DNA of 64,000 nucleotides from Marinobacter sp. es.048 (GTDB lineage: Bacteria > Pseudomonadota > Gammaproteobacteria > Pseudomonadales > Oleiphilaceae). The stretch is from assembly GCF_900188435.1 (NCBI RefSeq), contig NZ_FYFA01000001.1, positions 496,001 to 560,000 on the forward strand. The letters run 5' to 3'. The notes beneath the pieces were generated by a model. It was not told the origin of the DNA and ran no database searches. It was given only the letters and a program-made list of their open reading frames with translations. The translations under genes were made by a program, and so were the position numbers. The first letter of the stretch is position 1. Each line of letters opens with the position of its first letter. This document shows, one piece after another, positions 43,688 to 52,818 of this stretch.

Positions 43688-45957
43688 GCCGTTCCCGCTC
43701 CCACACCGGAAAGTCCGACCACCAGATTGATCTGTTCGCGGAGGACACCGCTGCGGAAACGCCGACCGTACCGGCTGCCGGTGATACCACCTTCGCTATC
43801 AACGATCTGCTCTCCAGCCCGGATAAAACCGAGACCCTGCTGCTGCACTGGCAGCAGGCGGAGTGGATCCGCGCGCTGGATGTGGGGTTTGCCCGGCTGA
43901 TCCGGGAGCTCTCGGAAGAGCAGGGCGAACGCCCGGACCCACTGGTCCTGCTGCTGGCGGCACTGGTGTCGCATCAGGTGGGTCGTGGCCATGTCTGCAT
44001 TGATCTCGGCAATCTCCTGGCCGATGCCGGGCAAACCCTGTCACTGCCACCGGAGGAGTCGGTCCACGATCCGCTCACCGATTCCGACACCAACGAGCCG
44101 GACCGGCCCAAGCCTGCCGACGTGCTTGCACTTGTAACGCTGCCGGAATGTTTGAGCATACTGGAAAGCGCCTGCGCCGTAAGTGATGGCTCACATACAA
44201 TACCCCTGGTGCTGAACGGAACCCGGCTCTACCTGCGCAGATTCTGGCGCTACGAACAACGCATTGCGGAGGGCATCCGGCAACGCCTGGCTTTGCCATC
44301 GCCCCTGGCAGATCCGGAATCCGGTCCGGCCCGCACCCTGTCTCTGGCTCTGGATACGCTGTTCCGGTCGTCAGAACCGGTGAATTACCAGAAACTGGCC
44401 TGTGCCCTGGCGGCCCGCAACCATTTCGCCGTGATCACCGGCGGGCCGGGCACCGGCAAGACCACCACCGTGGTCAACCTTCTGGCGGCACTCCAGGCCG
44501 TCGCCGGGGAATCCCGGGAACGGGCGGGCCGAAAATACCGGATACGCCTGGCAGCCCCGACCGGCAAGGCGGCCGCCCGACTGAACGAATCCATCGGTGG
44601 TGCAGTGAGTCGGTTACCCCTTGCCGAATTGCCGGGAAACGTCGATCTGAGTGATATCCCCACCAGAGTCACTACCCTGCACCGGTTACTGGGCAGCCGG
44701 CCGGATACCCGCAAATTCCGCCATAACCGGGACAACCCTTTGCTGGTGGATATCCTGGTGATCGACGAGGCCTCGATGGTGGACGTGGATCTGATGGCGT
44801 CGGTGTTCGATGCTCTGCCCGCCAACGCCCAGCTGATCCTGCTGGGCGACAAGGACCAGCTGGCCTCGGTGGACGCCGGTGCGGTACTGGGGGAGCTGTG
44901 CCAGCGGGCGTTGCTGGCCCATTACACACCGGAAACGGCGCAATGGCTGGCCGCCATGGCCGGCGACGAGATACCGGAGTCACTGGTGGACGAAACCGGC
45001 CAACCTATGGATCAGGCCGTGGCCATGCTACGCAAGAGCTACCGGTTCCGGGAGGACAGCGGTATCCGCGCCTTTGCCGAAGCAGTGAATACCAATGCGC
45101 TTGATAACGCCATGTTGCGCCAGATCAGGGAAGCAGAATTCGACGATGTCATTCTGCTTAACAGCCGGTCGAAAAGTGGGGATACGGAAGACACCCTGGA
45201 CCTGGTGTGTCGACATGCCATCACCGGCTCACCCGAGGCCTTCCGCAATGCCGGGCAGGGTCGGCACGTGAACGGCGATAGCCTGCCAGCACCCGTTGGC
45301 TATCGCCATTACCTGGAGCAGTTACAGGAGCACGGCCTGACCGCGGACAGCTCCCGCGAAGACTGGGATGCGATGGCGGTTCAGCTCCTTGAAGCCTTCA
45401 GTGACTTCCAGTTGCTCTGTGCCCTGCGCAAGGGCCCCTGGGGCGTGGAAGGCCTGAACGACCGGATCGCAAAGCAGTTACTGGCTGAAAAGCTAATCCC
45501 GCGGGCCGAGGGCTGGTATGAAGGCCGGCCTGTGCTGATTACCGGCAACGACTATAACCTGGGCCTGATGAACGGCGACATTGGCATTGCCGTCAACGTG
45601 CCCTGGGATCGGACCGACACCGGTGAGCCCCGCTATACCCTGCGGGTGGCGTTTCCGGATAGCGACACCGCTGGCGGTATTCGCTGGATCTCGCCCAGTC
45701 GTCTGCAGCAGCTGGAAACCGTGTACGCCATGACGGTGCACAAGTCCCAGGGTTCGGAGTTCAACCACACCTGCCTGGTCTTGCCGGACCGGTTGAGCCC
45801 GGTCCTGACAAAAGCGCTGGTCTATACCGGCATTACCCGCGCCAGAAACTGGTTCAGCCTGATTGCCGGGGACATTCCGGTGCTCAGGGAGGCCGTCTCG
45901 CAGCAGGTCTCCAGGGCCTCAGGTTTGGCGCTCGCACTTGTGGAATCTACTGACTAA
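43684..45957 (+). CDS. recD: Exodeoxyribonuclease V subunit alpha
   Basis: 5-prime to 3-prime helicase subunit of RecBCD, 757 residues against 608 in E. coli; the extra length is partly in the N-terminal 190 residues. Walker A is ITGGPGTGKTTTVVNLLAAL near residue 255, then LAAPTGKAAARLNESIGG, VIDEASMVDVDLMASV (Walker B) and LLGDKDQLASVDAGAVLG. The C-terminal motifs are VYAMTVHKSQGSEFNHTCLV and ALVYTGITRARNWFSL. The start overlaps the recB stop (ATGA). Confidence 0.97.
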   Translation: MSRSRSHTGKSDHQIDLFAEDTAAETPTVPAAGDTTFAINDLLSSPDKTETLLLHWQQAEWIRALDVGFARLIRELSEEQGERPDPLVLLLAALVSHQVGRGHVCIDLGNLLADAGQTLSLPPEESVHDPLTDSDTNEPDRPKPADVLALVTLPECLSILESACAVSDGSHTIPLVLNGTRLYLRRFWRYEQRIAEGIRQRLALPSPLADPESGPARTLSLALDTLFRSSEPVNYQKLACALAARNHFAVITGGPGTGKTTTVVNLLAALQAVAGESRERAGRKYRIRLAAPTGKAAARLNESIGGAVSRLPLAELPGNVDLSDIPTRVTTLHRLLGSRPDTRKFRHNRDNPLLVDILVIDEASMVDVDLMASVFDALPANAQLILLGDKDQLASVDAGAVLGELCQRALLAHYTPETAQWLAAMAGDEIPESLVDETGQPMDQAVAMLRKSYRFREDSGIRAFAEAVNTNALDNAMLRQIREAEFDDVILLNSRSKSGDTEDTLDLVCRHAITGSPEAFRNAGQGRHVNGDSLPAPVGYRHYLEQLQEHGLTADSSREDWDAMAVQLLEAFSDFQLLCALRKGPWGVEGLNDRIAKQLLAEKLIPRAEGWYEGRPVLITGNDYNLGLMNGDIGIAVNVPWDRTDTGEPRYTLRVAFPDSDTAGGIRWISPSRLQQLETVYAMTVHKSQGSEFNHTCLVLPDRLSPVLTKALVYTGITRARNWFSLIAGDIPVLREAVSQQVSRASGLALALVESTD

Positions 45958-46024
45958 TGGGTATCGCCTCCAGCTACAGGTTCTTATATGATCGCCGGGA
46001 ACTCTCTGACATGCAGTACGTGAA

Positions 46025-47374
46025 ATGCCCCCTCATTCCTTTTATCTTCAGCAAGACGAAGCCTCACGTCTAAAAACCATTCTGGAAGGTACCGGCGCCG
46101 GAACCTGGGAATGGAACGTCCAGACGGGGGAGACGATTTTTAACGAGCGCTGGGCGGAAATCATCGGGTATTCTCTGGAAGAACTCCAACCGGTTTCCAT
46201 TGACACCTGGATGAAGCACGCTCATCCAGACGATCTGGCTCTGTCCGAGCAGAAGTTAACGGCTCATTTCCGCGGCGACTCCGAGTATTACGAGTGTGAA
46301 GCCCGCATGCGTCATCGCGACGGCCACTGGGTCTGGGTCAGAGATTATGGTCGCCTCGTCAGCCGGACACCTGAGGGTGACCCCGAGTGGATTTCCGGAA
46401 CTCACATAGAGATCTCCAGCAGCAAGCAGTACGAGCAGAGACTGGAGCAAATCAAGGCTGGGCAACAGCAAACGATCCAGCGTTTTGAAAAAATGACGTC
46501 GCTCTTGCCGGGCGTGGTGTTCCAGTTCGAGATCAGACCAGACGGAACCATGACGTTTCCCTATGCCAGTGCCGGCATTGAACGGGTCTATGGCGTGACG
46601 CCTGAACAGGCGCTCGCCGATGGCACCATTGTGTTCCAGGCCATCCATCCGGAAGACCGCGGCTTTGTTGAACAGACCATTAACCACTCCAGGAAAAGCG
46701 GCGAAAACTGGATCTGTGAATACCGGGTTATAAACGAGGGCGTCATCAGCTGGGTCCTAGGCCGGTCCAAACCGGAGTTCAAGCCTGACGGCACGGTCAT
46801 CTGGCACGGCGCGATCCTGGACATCACCTCCCAGAAAACTCTTGAAGAAGAGCTCCGACAGACATCAACCACTGACGATCTCACAGGCTCAGCCAATCGG
46901 CGTCGATTCACCGAGGTGCTGTCCTGGGAGTTTGAGAGGCTGAAACGGAACGGCGCCGGCTATGCGGTCGTACTCTTCGATTTTGACTGGTTCAAAAGAG
47001 TGAATGATCATTACGGGCACCACGTTGGTGACCTTGTCCTGAGGGAGACTGCTCATCGCATCAAAAATGAACTGCGTGCGAGCGACACGCTGGGGCGAAT
47101 CGGTGGCGAGGAGTTTGCCGTGCTCTTGCCTCAGTGCGACAAGAACAGTGCCAGGCAATTTGCGGAACGCCTTCGCCGATCCGTTGAACAGTTGCGGTTC
47201 ATTGGCTTTGATGAACTGCGGGGCACCATAACCTGCGGCGTTGCCATTTCCGACCAGACTGACGAAAAACCCAGCCAGATTCTGGTGCGTGCAGACCAGG
47301 CGATGTACCGGGGCAAGGCTCAAGGCCGCAATCAGGTGGTCGTGTTTGACTACAAAGATCAGTATTCCGGCTGA
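46025..47374 (+). CDS. PAS-PAS-GGDEF diguanylate cyclase
   Basis: A 449-residue soluble cyclase with the same plan as the gene at 27532: first PAS with LKTILEGTGAGTWEWNVQTG, second PAS (about 165-285, FQFEIRPDGTMTFPYASAGI), then GGDEF with GRIGGEEFAVLLP and RASD as the RxxD inhibitory site. It should make cyclic-di-GMP in response to a cytoplasmic signal. The ATG at 46025 has no good Shine-Dalgarno sequence, so the start could be elsewhere; the first conserved residues are near position 15. Its last 16 bases overlap the end of the convergent ABC transporter gene. Confidence 0.88.
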   Translation: MPPHSFYLQQDEASRLKTILEGTGAGTWEWNVQTGETIFNERWAEIIGYSLEELQPVSIDTWMKHAHPDDLALSEQKLTAHFRGDSEYYECEARMRHRDGHWVWVRDYGRLVSRTPEGDPEWISGTHIEISSSKQYEQRLEQIKAGQQQTIQRFEKMTSLLPGVVFQFEIRPDGTMTFPYASAGIERVYGVTPEQALADGTIVFQAIHPEDRGFVEQTINHSRKSGENWICEYRVINEGVISWVLGRSKPEFKPDGTVIWHGAILDITSQKTLEEELRQTSTTDDLTGSANRRRFTEVLSWEFERLKRNGAGYAVVLFDFDWFKRVNDHYGHHVGDLVLRETAHRIKNELRASDTLGRIGGEEFAVLLPQCDKNSARQFAERLRRSVEQLRFIGFDELRGTITCGVAISDQTDEKPSQILVRADQAMYRGKAQGRNQVVVFDYKDQYSG

Positions 47375-49176
47375 ATTTCGGTATCCCCGCCATCAGACTG
47401 GTGTTGCTGGAACCACAGCCGGGCGTAGTGCCCGTTCCGGGCCAACAAATCCTGGTGGTGTCCGCTCTCCACGATTTTTCCGCCCTCCATCACAAGGATG
47501 CTGTCCGCATCCATAACAGTAGACAGCCGGTGAGCAATCACCAGTGTTGTCCGCCTCTGGCTAACTTCCTTGAGCGCCGTAAGGATGGCCTGCTCCGAGA
47601 GTGAATCCAGCGAGGACGTGGCCTCATCCAGAATCAGCAATGGCGGGTTCTTCAGAATCACCCGGGCGATGGCCACTCGCTGCTTTTCACCGCCGGAGAG
47701 CTTCAGGCCGCGTTCACCGACTTTGGTTTCATAGCCGTCCGGCAGACTGTGGATAAAGTCCTCCAGGTGCGCCATCCGGGCCGCCCGATAGACCTCTTCC
47801 TCGGTGGCTTCCGGCCGGCCATAGGCCAGGTTCCGGTACAGGGTATCGTTGAACAACACCGTGTCCTGTGGCACCACACCAATCGCCGACCGCAGGCTGT
47901 CCTGGGTCACCTGCCGGATATCCTGGCCATCGATCCGGATGGCGCCCTGATCGACCTCGTAAAAACGGAACAGCAGACGGGCGAGGGTAGACTTGCCGGC
48001 GCCACTGGCCCCCACCACTGCCACCTTGTGGCCCGCCGGAATGGAGAAATTCACATCCCGCAGGATCGGCCGGTCCGGGCGGTAGGCAAAGTGGATATGA
48101 TCAAACTGTACTTCGCCTCTATCCACAGCCAGGGCGGTGGCATCCGGGGAATCTTCAATGGCCGGTTTGTCTCCCAGCAGTTTGAACAGGCGCTCTACAT
48201 TCACCAGGGCCTGACGGATTTCACGGTAGACAAAACCCAGGGCGTTCAGGGGAATGAACAACTGGAGCAGGTAGGCGTTGATCATGGTGAAGTCACCGAG
48301 GGTGATCTCACCACTGGCCACCTCCTGAACAGCCATCGCCATGATCACAATCATGGCCAGACCAATAATCAATGCCTGACCGGAATTAAGCGCGGCCAGG
48401 GACAAGCGATTTTTCAGACGGGCCTGTTCCCAGTCGTCCAGATCCCGATCATAGACCTGAGCCTCGTACCGCTCGTTATTGAAATATTTGACGGTTTCAT
48501 AGTTCAACAGGCTGTCTATGGCCCGCGAGTTGGACTGGTTATCCCGTGCATTGGCTTCGCGCACAAATTTCGTCCGCCACTCGGTGATCTTGATGGAGAA
48601 GACCACATACACCACCACGGCCACCAGGATCGCCAGCAAATAACCCACATTGAACACCACGAAAAGAATGCCGGCGACCATCAGGATCTCTAGCAGGGTG
48701 GGCACAATGTTGAACAGGGTAAAGCGGAGCAGAAAGCTGATGCCGTTGGTACCCCGCTCGATATCCCGGGCCAGGCCACCGGTTTTTCGATCCAGGTGAA
48801 AGGCCAGTTCCCGCTGGTGCAGGTGCTCGAAAACCCGGAGGGACACCCGTCGCATGGCCCGCTCTGCCACCCGCGCGAAAACCGCATCCCGAAGCTCGTT
48901 GAACAGGGTTGCGCCGAACCGCAGCGAACCGTAGGCCACCACCAGAACCACCGGGATCCAAAGCAGCATGTCCGCGCCCCGGTTCTGGTCCAGATAGTCG
49001 ACGATGTATTTCAGGGCGATGGGCGTGGCAACGGTGGCCAGCTTGGCCAGCACCAGCAAAACCAAGGACAGGACTACCCGGCCGCGGAATTCGGCGAGAT
49101 AGGGCCAGAGTCCTGAAATGATTTTCCAGTCCGGTTTATGGTCTGCCGGGTAATCGTTGTCGGCGTATGCGCGCAC
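47359..49176 (-). CDS. ABC exporter, ATM1/HMT-like permease-ATPase
   Basis: A 605-residue half-transporter: six membrane segments over about residues 35-310, then an ATPase domain. Walker A is VGASGAGKSTLARLLF, the signature LSGGEKQRVAIARVIL, Walker B LLILDEATSSLDS and the switch His in LVIAHRLSTVMDAD. The membrane phrases GLARDIERGTNGISFLLRFT and NYETVKYFNNERYEAQVYD are characteristic of the Atm1/ABCB7 group, which export glutathione-sulfur compounds or heavy-metal thiol conjugates. Substrate choice in this species is inference. It is divergent from the second exporter, with a 197-base inverted-repeat element in the gap. Confidence 0.9.
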   Translation of the reverse strand: MRAYADNDYPADHKPDWKIISGLWPYLAEFRGRVVLSLVLLVLAKLATVATPIALKYIVDYLDQNRGADMLLWIPVVLVVAYGSLRFGATLFNELRDAVFARVAERAMRRVSLRVFEHLHQRELAFHLDRKTGGLARDIERGTNGISFLLRFTLFNIVPTLLEILMVAGILFVVFNVGYLLAILVAVVVYVVFSIKITEWRTKFVREANARDNQSNSRAIDSLLNYETVKYFNNERYEAQVYDRDLDDWEQARLKNRLSLAALNSGQALIIGLAMIVIMAMAVQEVASGEITLGDFTMINAYLLQLFIPLNALGFVYREIRQALVNVERLFKLLGDKPAIEDSPDATALAVDRGEVQFDHIHFAYRPDRPILRDVNFSIPAGHKVAVVGASGAGKSTLARLLFRFYEVDQGAIRIDGQDIRQVTQDSLRSAIGVVPQDTVLFNDTLYRNLAYGRPEATEEEVYRAARMAHLEDFIHSLPDGYETKVGERGLKLSGGEKQRVAIARVILKNPPLLILDEATSSLDSLSEQAILTALKEVSQRRTTLVIAHRLSTVMDADSILVMEGGKIVESGHHQDLLARNGHYARLWFQQHQSDGGDTEIQPEY

Positions 49177-49205
49177 AGGATTTCCTTTTTTGCTTCAGAG
49201 TAGTC

Positions 49206-49402
49206 GAGCGCACGAGGCAGGATGGCCTGACAGGACACGCTGTAAATCCCACTCCGTGGTCCAGCCAGCAATCTTAGATTGCTGTCGTTCAGCTGTCGCA
49301 TGAAGCTTCGCTTCATAAACGCTCGGCTTCACCCCTATACGCTCGGCGAAAGCCATCCATGACTTTCGACGGTCCTGTCAGGCCATCCCGCCCCGCACGC
49401 TC
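49206..49402. repeat. Long inverted-repeat intergenic element
   Basis: The ends are 31-base arms, 49206-49236 and 49372-49402. The inner 17 bases are perfectly complementary (GGATGGCCTGACAGGAC against GTCCTGTCAGGCCATCC). In the outer 14, 10 positions match, and the four differences are all transitions that would give G-U pairs in one RNA strand. Inside are two perfect hairpins, CAGCAATC-TTA-GATTGCTG (49266-49284) and ATGAAGC-TTC-GCTTCAT (49300-49316), and a direct repeat ACGCTCGGC. No reading frame is credible. It fills most of the 311-base gap (49177-49487) between the two ABC exporter genes. It may be a miniature mobile or repetitive element, or a structured RNA. Confidence 0.7.
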
Positions 49403-49487
49403 TTACGTAGCTGTATGATAGGTCTTATTGCCAGTACAAACCGTATTGGAGTGGAGTCTATCGTAGCCATCAGATTGGAGGCACATC

Positions 49488-51242
49488 ATTAACACTCGTC
49501 ACCGCAAGGCCCTGAAACTGGTCATCGACTTTATCAGCCCCTATCGCCGGGCTGTCGCCGGTGCCCTGGTGGCTTTGATTTTTACGGCCGGAATCACTCT
49601 TGGGTTAGGGCAGGGTTTACGTATTCTTGTCGATCAGGGATTAGCCACCGAGTCGCCGGAAAACCTGGCCAGGGCCATCGGGCTGTTTTTCATACTGGTA
49701 TTGGGGCTCGCATTTGGCTCGTTTGCCCGGTTCTATCTGGTGTCCTGGATCGGCGAACGGGTGGTGGCGGATATTCGCAAAAAAGTGTTCAACCACCTGA
49801 TTGATCTTCATCCGGGCTTTTTCGAGCAGAACCGGGCCCTGGAGATCCAGTCCCGGTTTACCGCTGATACCACGGTGCTGCAGTCGGTGATTGGCTCCAC
49901 GGTTTCCATTGCGCTGCGCAATGCCCTGATGCTGGTCGGGGGGTTGATGCTGCTGTTCATCACCAACGCCAAGCTGGCCAGCATCATTCTGCTGGGCTTT
50001 CCCCTGGTGATCGCCCCCATCCTGTTCTTTGGCCGGCGGGTCCGGGCGCTGTCCCGGCTCAGTCAGGACCGGGTCGCAGATGTTGGCAGCTACGTGGGCG
50101 AGAATCTCACACAGATCAAGACGGTTCAGGCCTTCAACCATCAGCCCCACGACCGCAAGTATTTTTCTGAAGTGTCTGAGCGGGCCTTCGAGATCGCCCG
50201 GCAGCGTATCCGTCAGCGCGCCTGGTTGACCACGCTGGCCATTTCCCTGGTGATGGGTGCTGTGGGCATCGTTATCTGGATCGGAGGCCTGGACGTCATT
50301 CACGGGCGAATCAGCCCCGGCGAACTGGCGGCCTTCGTGTTTTACAGCCTGCTGGTAGGCGTTGCTGCCGGCGCCATCAGCGAGGTGATTGGCGAGTTGC
50401 AGAGGGCCGCCGGTTCGGCGGCACGGCTGTTTGAACTGCTGCAGACGAAGCCTGCGTTTGATCGCAAAGACACGGCTCAGGAACTGCCTGAACACGTGCA
50501 GGGAGCAATCTGGATTGACCGGCTCAGCTTCAGTTATCCGGGGCGGCTGGAACAGCCCGCGCTTAAGGATCTTACGCTTGAGATTAAAGCAGGCGAGACC
50601 CTGGCCCTGGTGGGCCCGTCCGGAGCCGGCAAATCCACTCTGTTTGATCTGTTACTGCACTTCTACCAGCCGACAGGGGGCCGAATTCTGATCGACGCCC
50701 TCGACACGGCCGAGCTGTCTCTCGATGCTCTGCGCCGGTGTTTTTCACTGGTGCCTCAGAATCCCGCCCTGTTCCATGGCACCGTGGCCGACAATATCCG
50801 CTATGCCCGGCCCGATGCCAACCAGCAGGACGTCGAGCAGGCGGCGAAAATCGCCCATGCCCATGATTTCATCCAGAACCTGCCAAAGGGCTACGAGACG
50901 CCGCTCGGGGATGCTGGCCTGGGCCTCTCTGGAGGCCAGAAGCAGCGCCTTGCCATCGCACGGGCGCTGCTGGCCGATGCGCCTGTGCTGTTACTGGATG
51001 AGGCCACCAGTGCGCTGGATGCGGAGAGTGAAAACGTGGTCCAACAGGCGATGCCGGCGCTTACGGCGGGGCGTACCACGTTGGTGATTGCTCATCGACT
51101 GGCCACGGTGCGGGACGCTGACCGGATTGCGGTATTGGACCAAGGGCGCCTGCTCGCTGTTGGCAGCCACGATGAACTGATGCGTCATAACGCCCTCTAT
51201 CAACGCCTGGCAAAACTGCAATTCCGGGACGATGCCGCCTGA
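49488..51242 (+). CDS. ABC exporter, MsbA/LmrA-like half-transporter with a non-standard start
   Basis: A half-transporter of about 584 residues with six membrane segments and an ATPase domain: Walker A VGPSGAGKSTLFDLLL, signature LSGGQKQRLAIARALL, Walker B VLLLDEATSALDA and switch LVIAHRLATVRDAD. The only ordinary start codon is the GTG at 49569, which would cut into the first membrane helix. The frame is open back to 49467, and GGAGG at 49477-49481 sits six bases before ATT at 49488, followed by NTRHRKALKLVIDFISPYRR, the typical N terminus of this family. An ATT (or nearby ATC/CTG) start is therefore likely. It resembles lipid or multidrug exporters; the substrate is unknown. Confidence 0.85.
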   Translation: MNTRHRKALKLVIDFISPYRRAVAGALVALIFTAGITLGLGQGLRILVDQGLATESPENLARAIGLFFILVLGLAFGSFARFYLVSWIGERVVADIRKKVFNHLIDLHPGFFEQNRALEIQSRFTADTTVLQSVIGSTVSIALRNALMLVGGLMLLFITNAKLASIILLGFPLVIAPILFFGRRVRALSRLSQDRVADVGSYVGENLTQIKTVQAFNHQPHDRKYFSEVSERAFEIARQRIRQRAWLTTLAISLVMGAVGIVIWIGGLDVIHGRISPGELAAFVFYSLLVGVAAGAISEVIGELQRAAGSAARLFELLQTKPAFDRKDTAQELPEHVQGAIWIDRLSFSYPGRLEQPALKDLTLEIKAGETLALVGPSGAGKSTLFDLLLHFYQPTGGRILIDALDTAELSLDALRRCFSLVPQNPALFHGTVADNIRYARPDANQQDVEQAAKIAHAHDFIQNLPKGYETPLGDAGLGLSGGQKQRLAIARALLADAPVLLLDEATSALDAESENVVQQAMPALTAGRTTLVIAHRLATVRDADRIAVLDQGRLLAVGSHDELMRHNALYQRLAKLQFRDDAA

Positions 51243-51331
51243 AGGCGACGATAGTCAATTTGTTTCCTGCGACCGGACTACTTACACTGTCAGGTGAAAC
51301 TTCCGAACCTGAACCCAGGGAGAATGGCAAA

Positions 51332-52609
51332 GTGAGCAATAAAGAATTGCAGGCACTCAAAGAACGCTACGTTGCGGCGGGCGCGGCAAGTCCGAACGAA
51401 CAGTTTGCCGACCATGCAACGAATGCGGAATTGTGGGATGCAGACGGCAAACGCATGATCGATTTTGCTGGCGGCATCGGCGTATTGAACATTGGCCACC
51501 GTCACCCAAAGGTGGTGGAAGCGGTCAAGGCGCAGCTGGACAAGCTGATGCACACCTGCCAGACGGTCATGCCCTACGAGGGCTACGTTAAACTGGCGGA
51601 GAAGCTGAGCGGCGTAGTACCGGTACGTGGCCATGCCAAGGTGATGCTGGCGAACTCCGGCGCTGAAGCCCTGGAAAACGCCATGAAGATCGCCCGTGCG
51701 GCGACCGGCAAGACCAACGTAATCTGCTTTGACGGCGGTTATCACGGTCGTACCTTCTACACCATGGCGATGAACGGCAAGGCCGCCCCTTACCAGACCG
51801 ACTTCGGGCCCATGCCCGGTACCGTTTACCGTGCACCATACCCGGTTCCTTATCACGGCGTTAGCGAAGACGAAGCATTGCGTGGCCTGAAGATGGCCAT
51901 GAAGGCGGATTCGCCGGGCCACAACACCGCGGCGATCGTCATCGAGCCGGTCCTGGGTGAGGGCGGCTTCTACGCGGCACCGACCAGTTTCCTGAAGGAA
52001 ATCCGCAAGATTTGTGATGAGAACGACATCCTGATGATCGCGGATGAAGTGCAGAGCGGCTTTGGCCGGACCGGCAAGATGTTTGCCATTGAGCACAGTG
52101 GCGTTGAGCCGGATCTGATGACCATGGCCAAGAGTATGGCGGATGGCATGCCGATTTCCGCGATTGTTGGTACCGACAAGTACATGGATGCTTCCGGCCC
52201 GAACTCGCTGGGCGGCACCTACACCGGTAGTCCGACAGCCTGTGCCGCAGCCCTCGCCGTGTTCGATGTGTTCAAGGAAGAGGACATTCTTGGTAAGGCC
52301 CAGGCGCTGGGCGAGAAGCTGAAGCAACGCTTCGGTCAGTGGCAGGAGCAGTTTGCCCATGTCGATAATGTGCGCAATCTCGGCCCCATGGCGGCCTTTG
52401 AGCTGGTAGAAAGCAAGGATAGCCATACACCCAAACCGGAACTCGCAGCGGCGGTGACCAAGAAAGCGAAGGAGAAGGGTCTGATTCTTCTGAGCTGTGG
52501 CATGTACGGCAATACTTTGCGTTTCCTTATGCCGGTAACCATCGAAGACGATGTGCTGGAAGAAGGGCTGGCCATTGTGGAAGAAAGCCTCAAGGAAGTG
52601 GGTGCCTGA
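51332..52609 (+). CDS. gabT: 4-aminobutyrate--2-oxoglutarate transaminase
   Basis: Class III PLP aminotransferase that converts GABA to succinate semialdehyde; the 425 residues match E. coli GabT (426). Signatures are MLANSGAEALENAMKIARAA, FDGGYHGRTFYTMAMNG, EPVLGEGGFYAAP, IADEVQSGFGRTGKMFAIEH and MAKSMADGMPISAIVG with the PLP-binding Lys. I use the GTG at 51332 (VSNKELQALKERYVAAG) with AGGGAGA ahead; the frame is open to 51260. Related aminotransferases acting on 5-aminovalerate look alike. gabD is not adjacent. A terminator follows at 52641. Confidence 0.92.
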   Translation: MSNKELQALKERYVAAGAASPNEQFADHATNAELWDADGKRMIDFAGGIGVLNIGHRHPKVVEAVKAQLDKLMHTCQTVMPYEGYVKLAEKLSGVVPVRGHAKVMLANSGAEALENAMKIARAATGKTNVICFDGGYHGRTFYTMAMNGKAAPYQTDFGPMPGTVYRAPYPVPYHGVSEDEALRGLKMAMKADSPGHNTAAIVIEPVLGEGGFYAAPTSFLKEIRKICDENDILMIADEVQSGFGRTGKMFAIEHSGVEPDLMTMAKSMADGMPISAIVGTDKYMDASGPNSLGGTYTGSPTACAAALAVFDVFKEEDILGKAQALGEKLKQRFGQWQEQFAHVDNVRNLGPMAAFELVESKDSHTPKPELAAAVTKKAKEKGLILLSCGMYGNTLRFLMPVTIEDDVLEEGLAIVEESLKEVGA

Positions 52610-52640
52610 TCGGCGCTGACATCCACGAAGAACCAGAAAA

Positions 52641-52664
52641 GCCGGGCATAAGCCCGGCTTTTTT
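52641..52664 (+). terminator. Rho-independent terminator after gabT
   Basis: GCCGGGC (52641-52647) and GCCCGGC (52652-52658) around an ATAA loop, followed by six T. It lies 32 bases after the gabT stop. Confidence 0.9.
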
Positions 52665-52818
52665 ATACCTATTTGAAAGCCGGGCATTCTGACAGCCAAA
52701 CCACCGCTTCTGTGTCCGGGGACGGCGGTTACGTCCGCACTCCGATTCGTCGTATACTGCCCAGACTACTTCAGCAGTGCCACTTGCCCTGCTCCAGTTC
52801 CACCAACCAGGCTAGATC

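Noticed and set aside
51290..52699. 469-residue minus-strand frame opposite gabT
   Set aside because: Antisense shadow of gabT with no recognisable motif.
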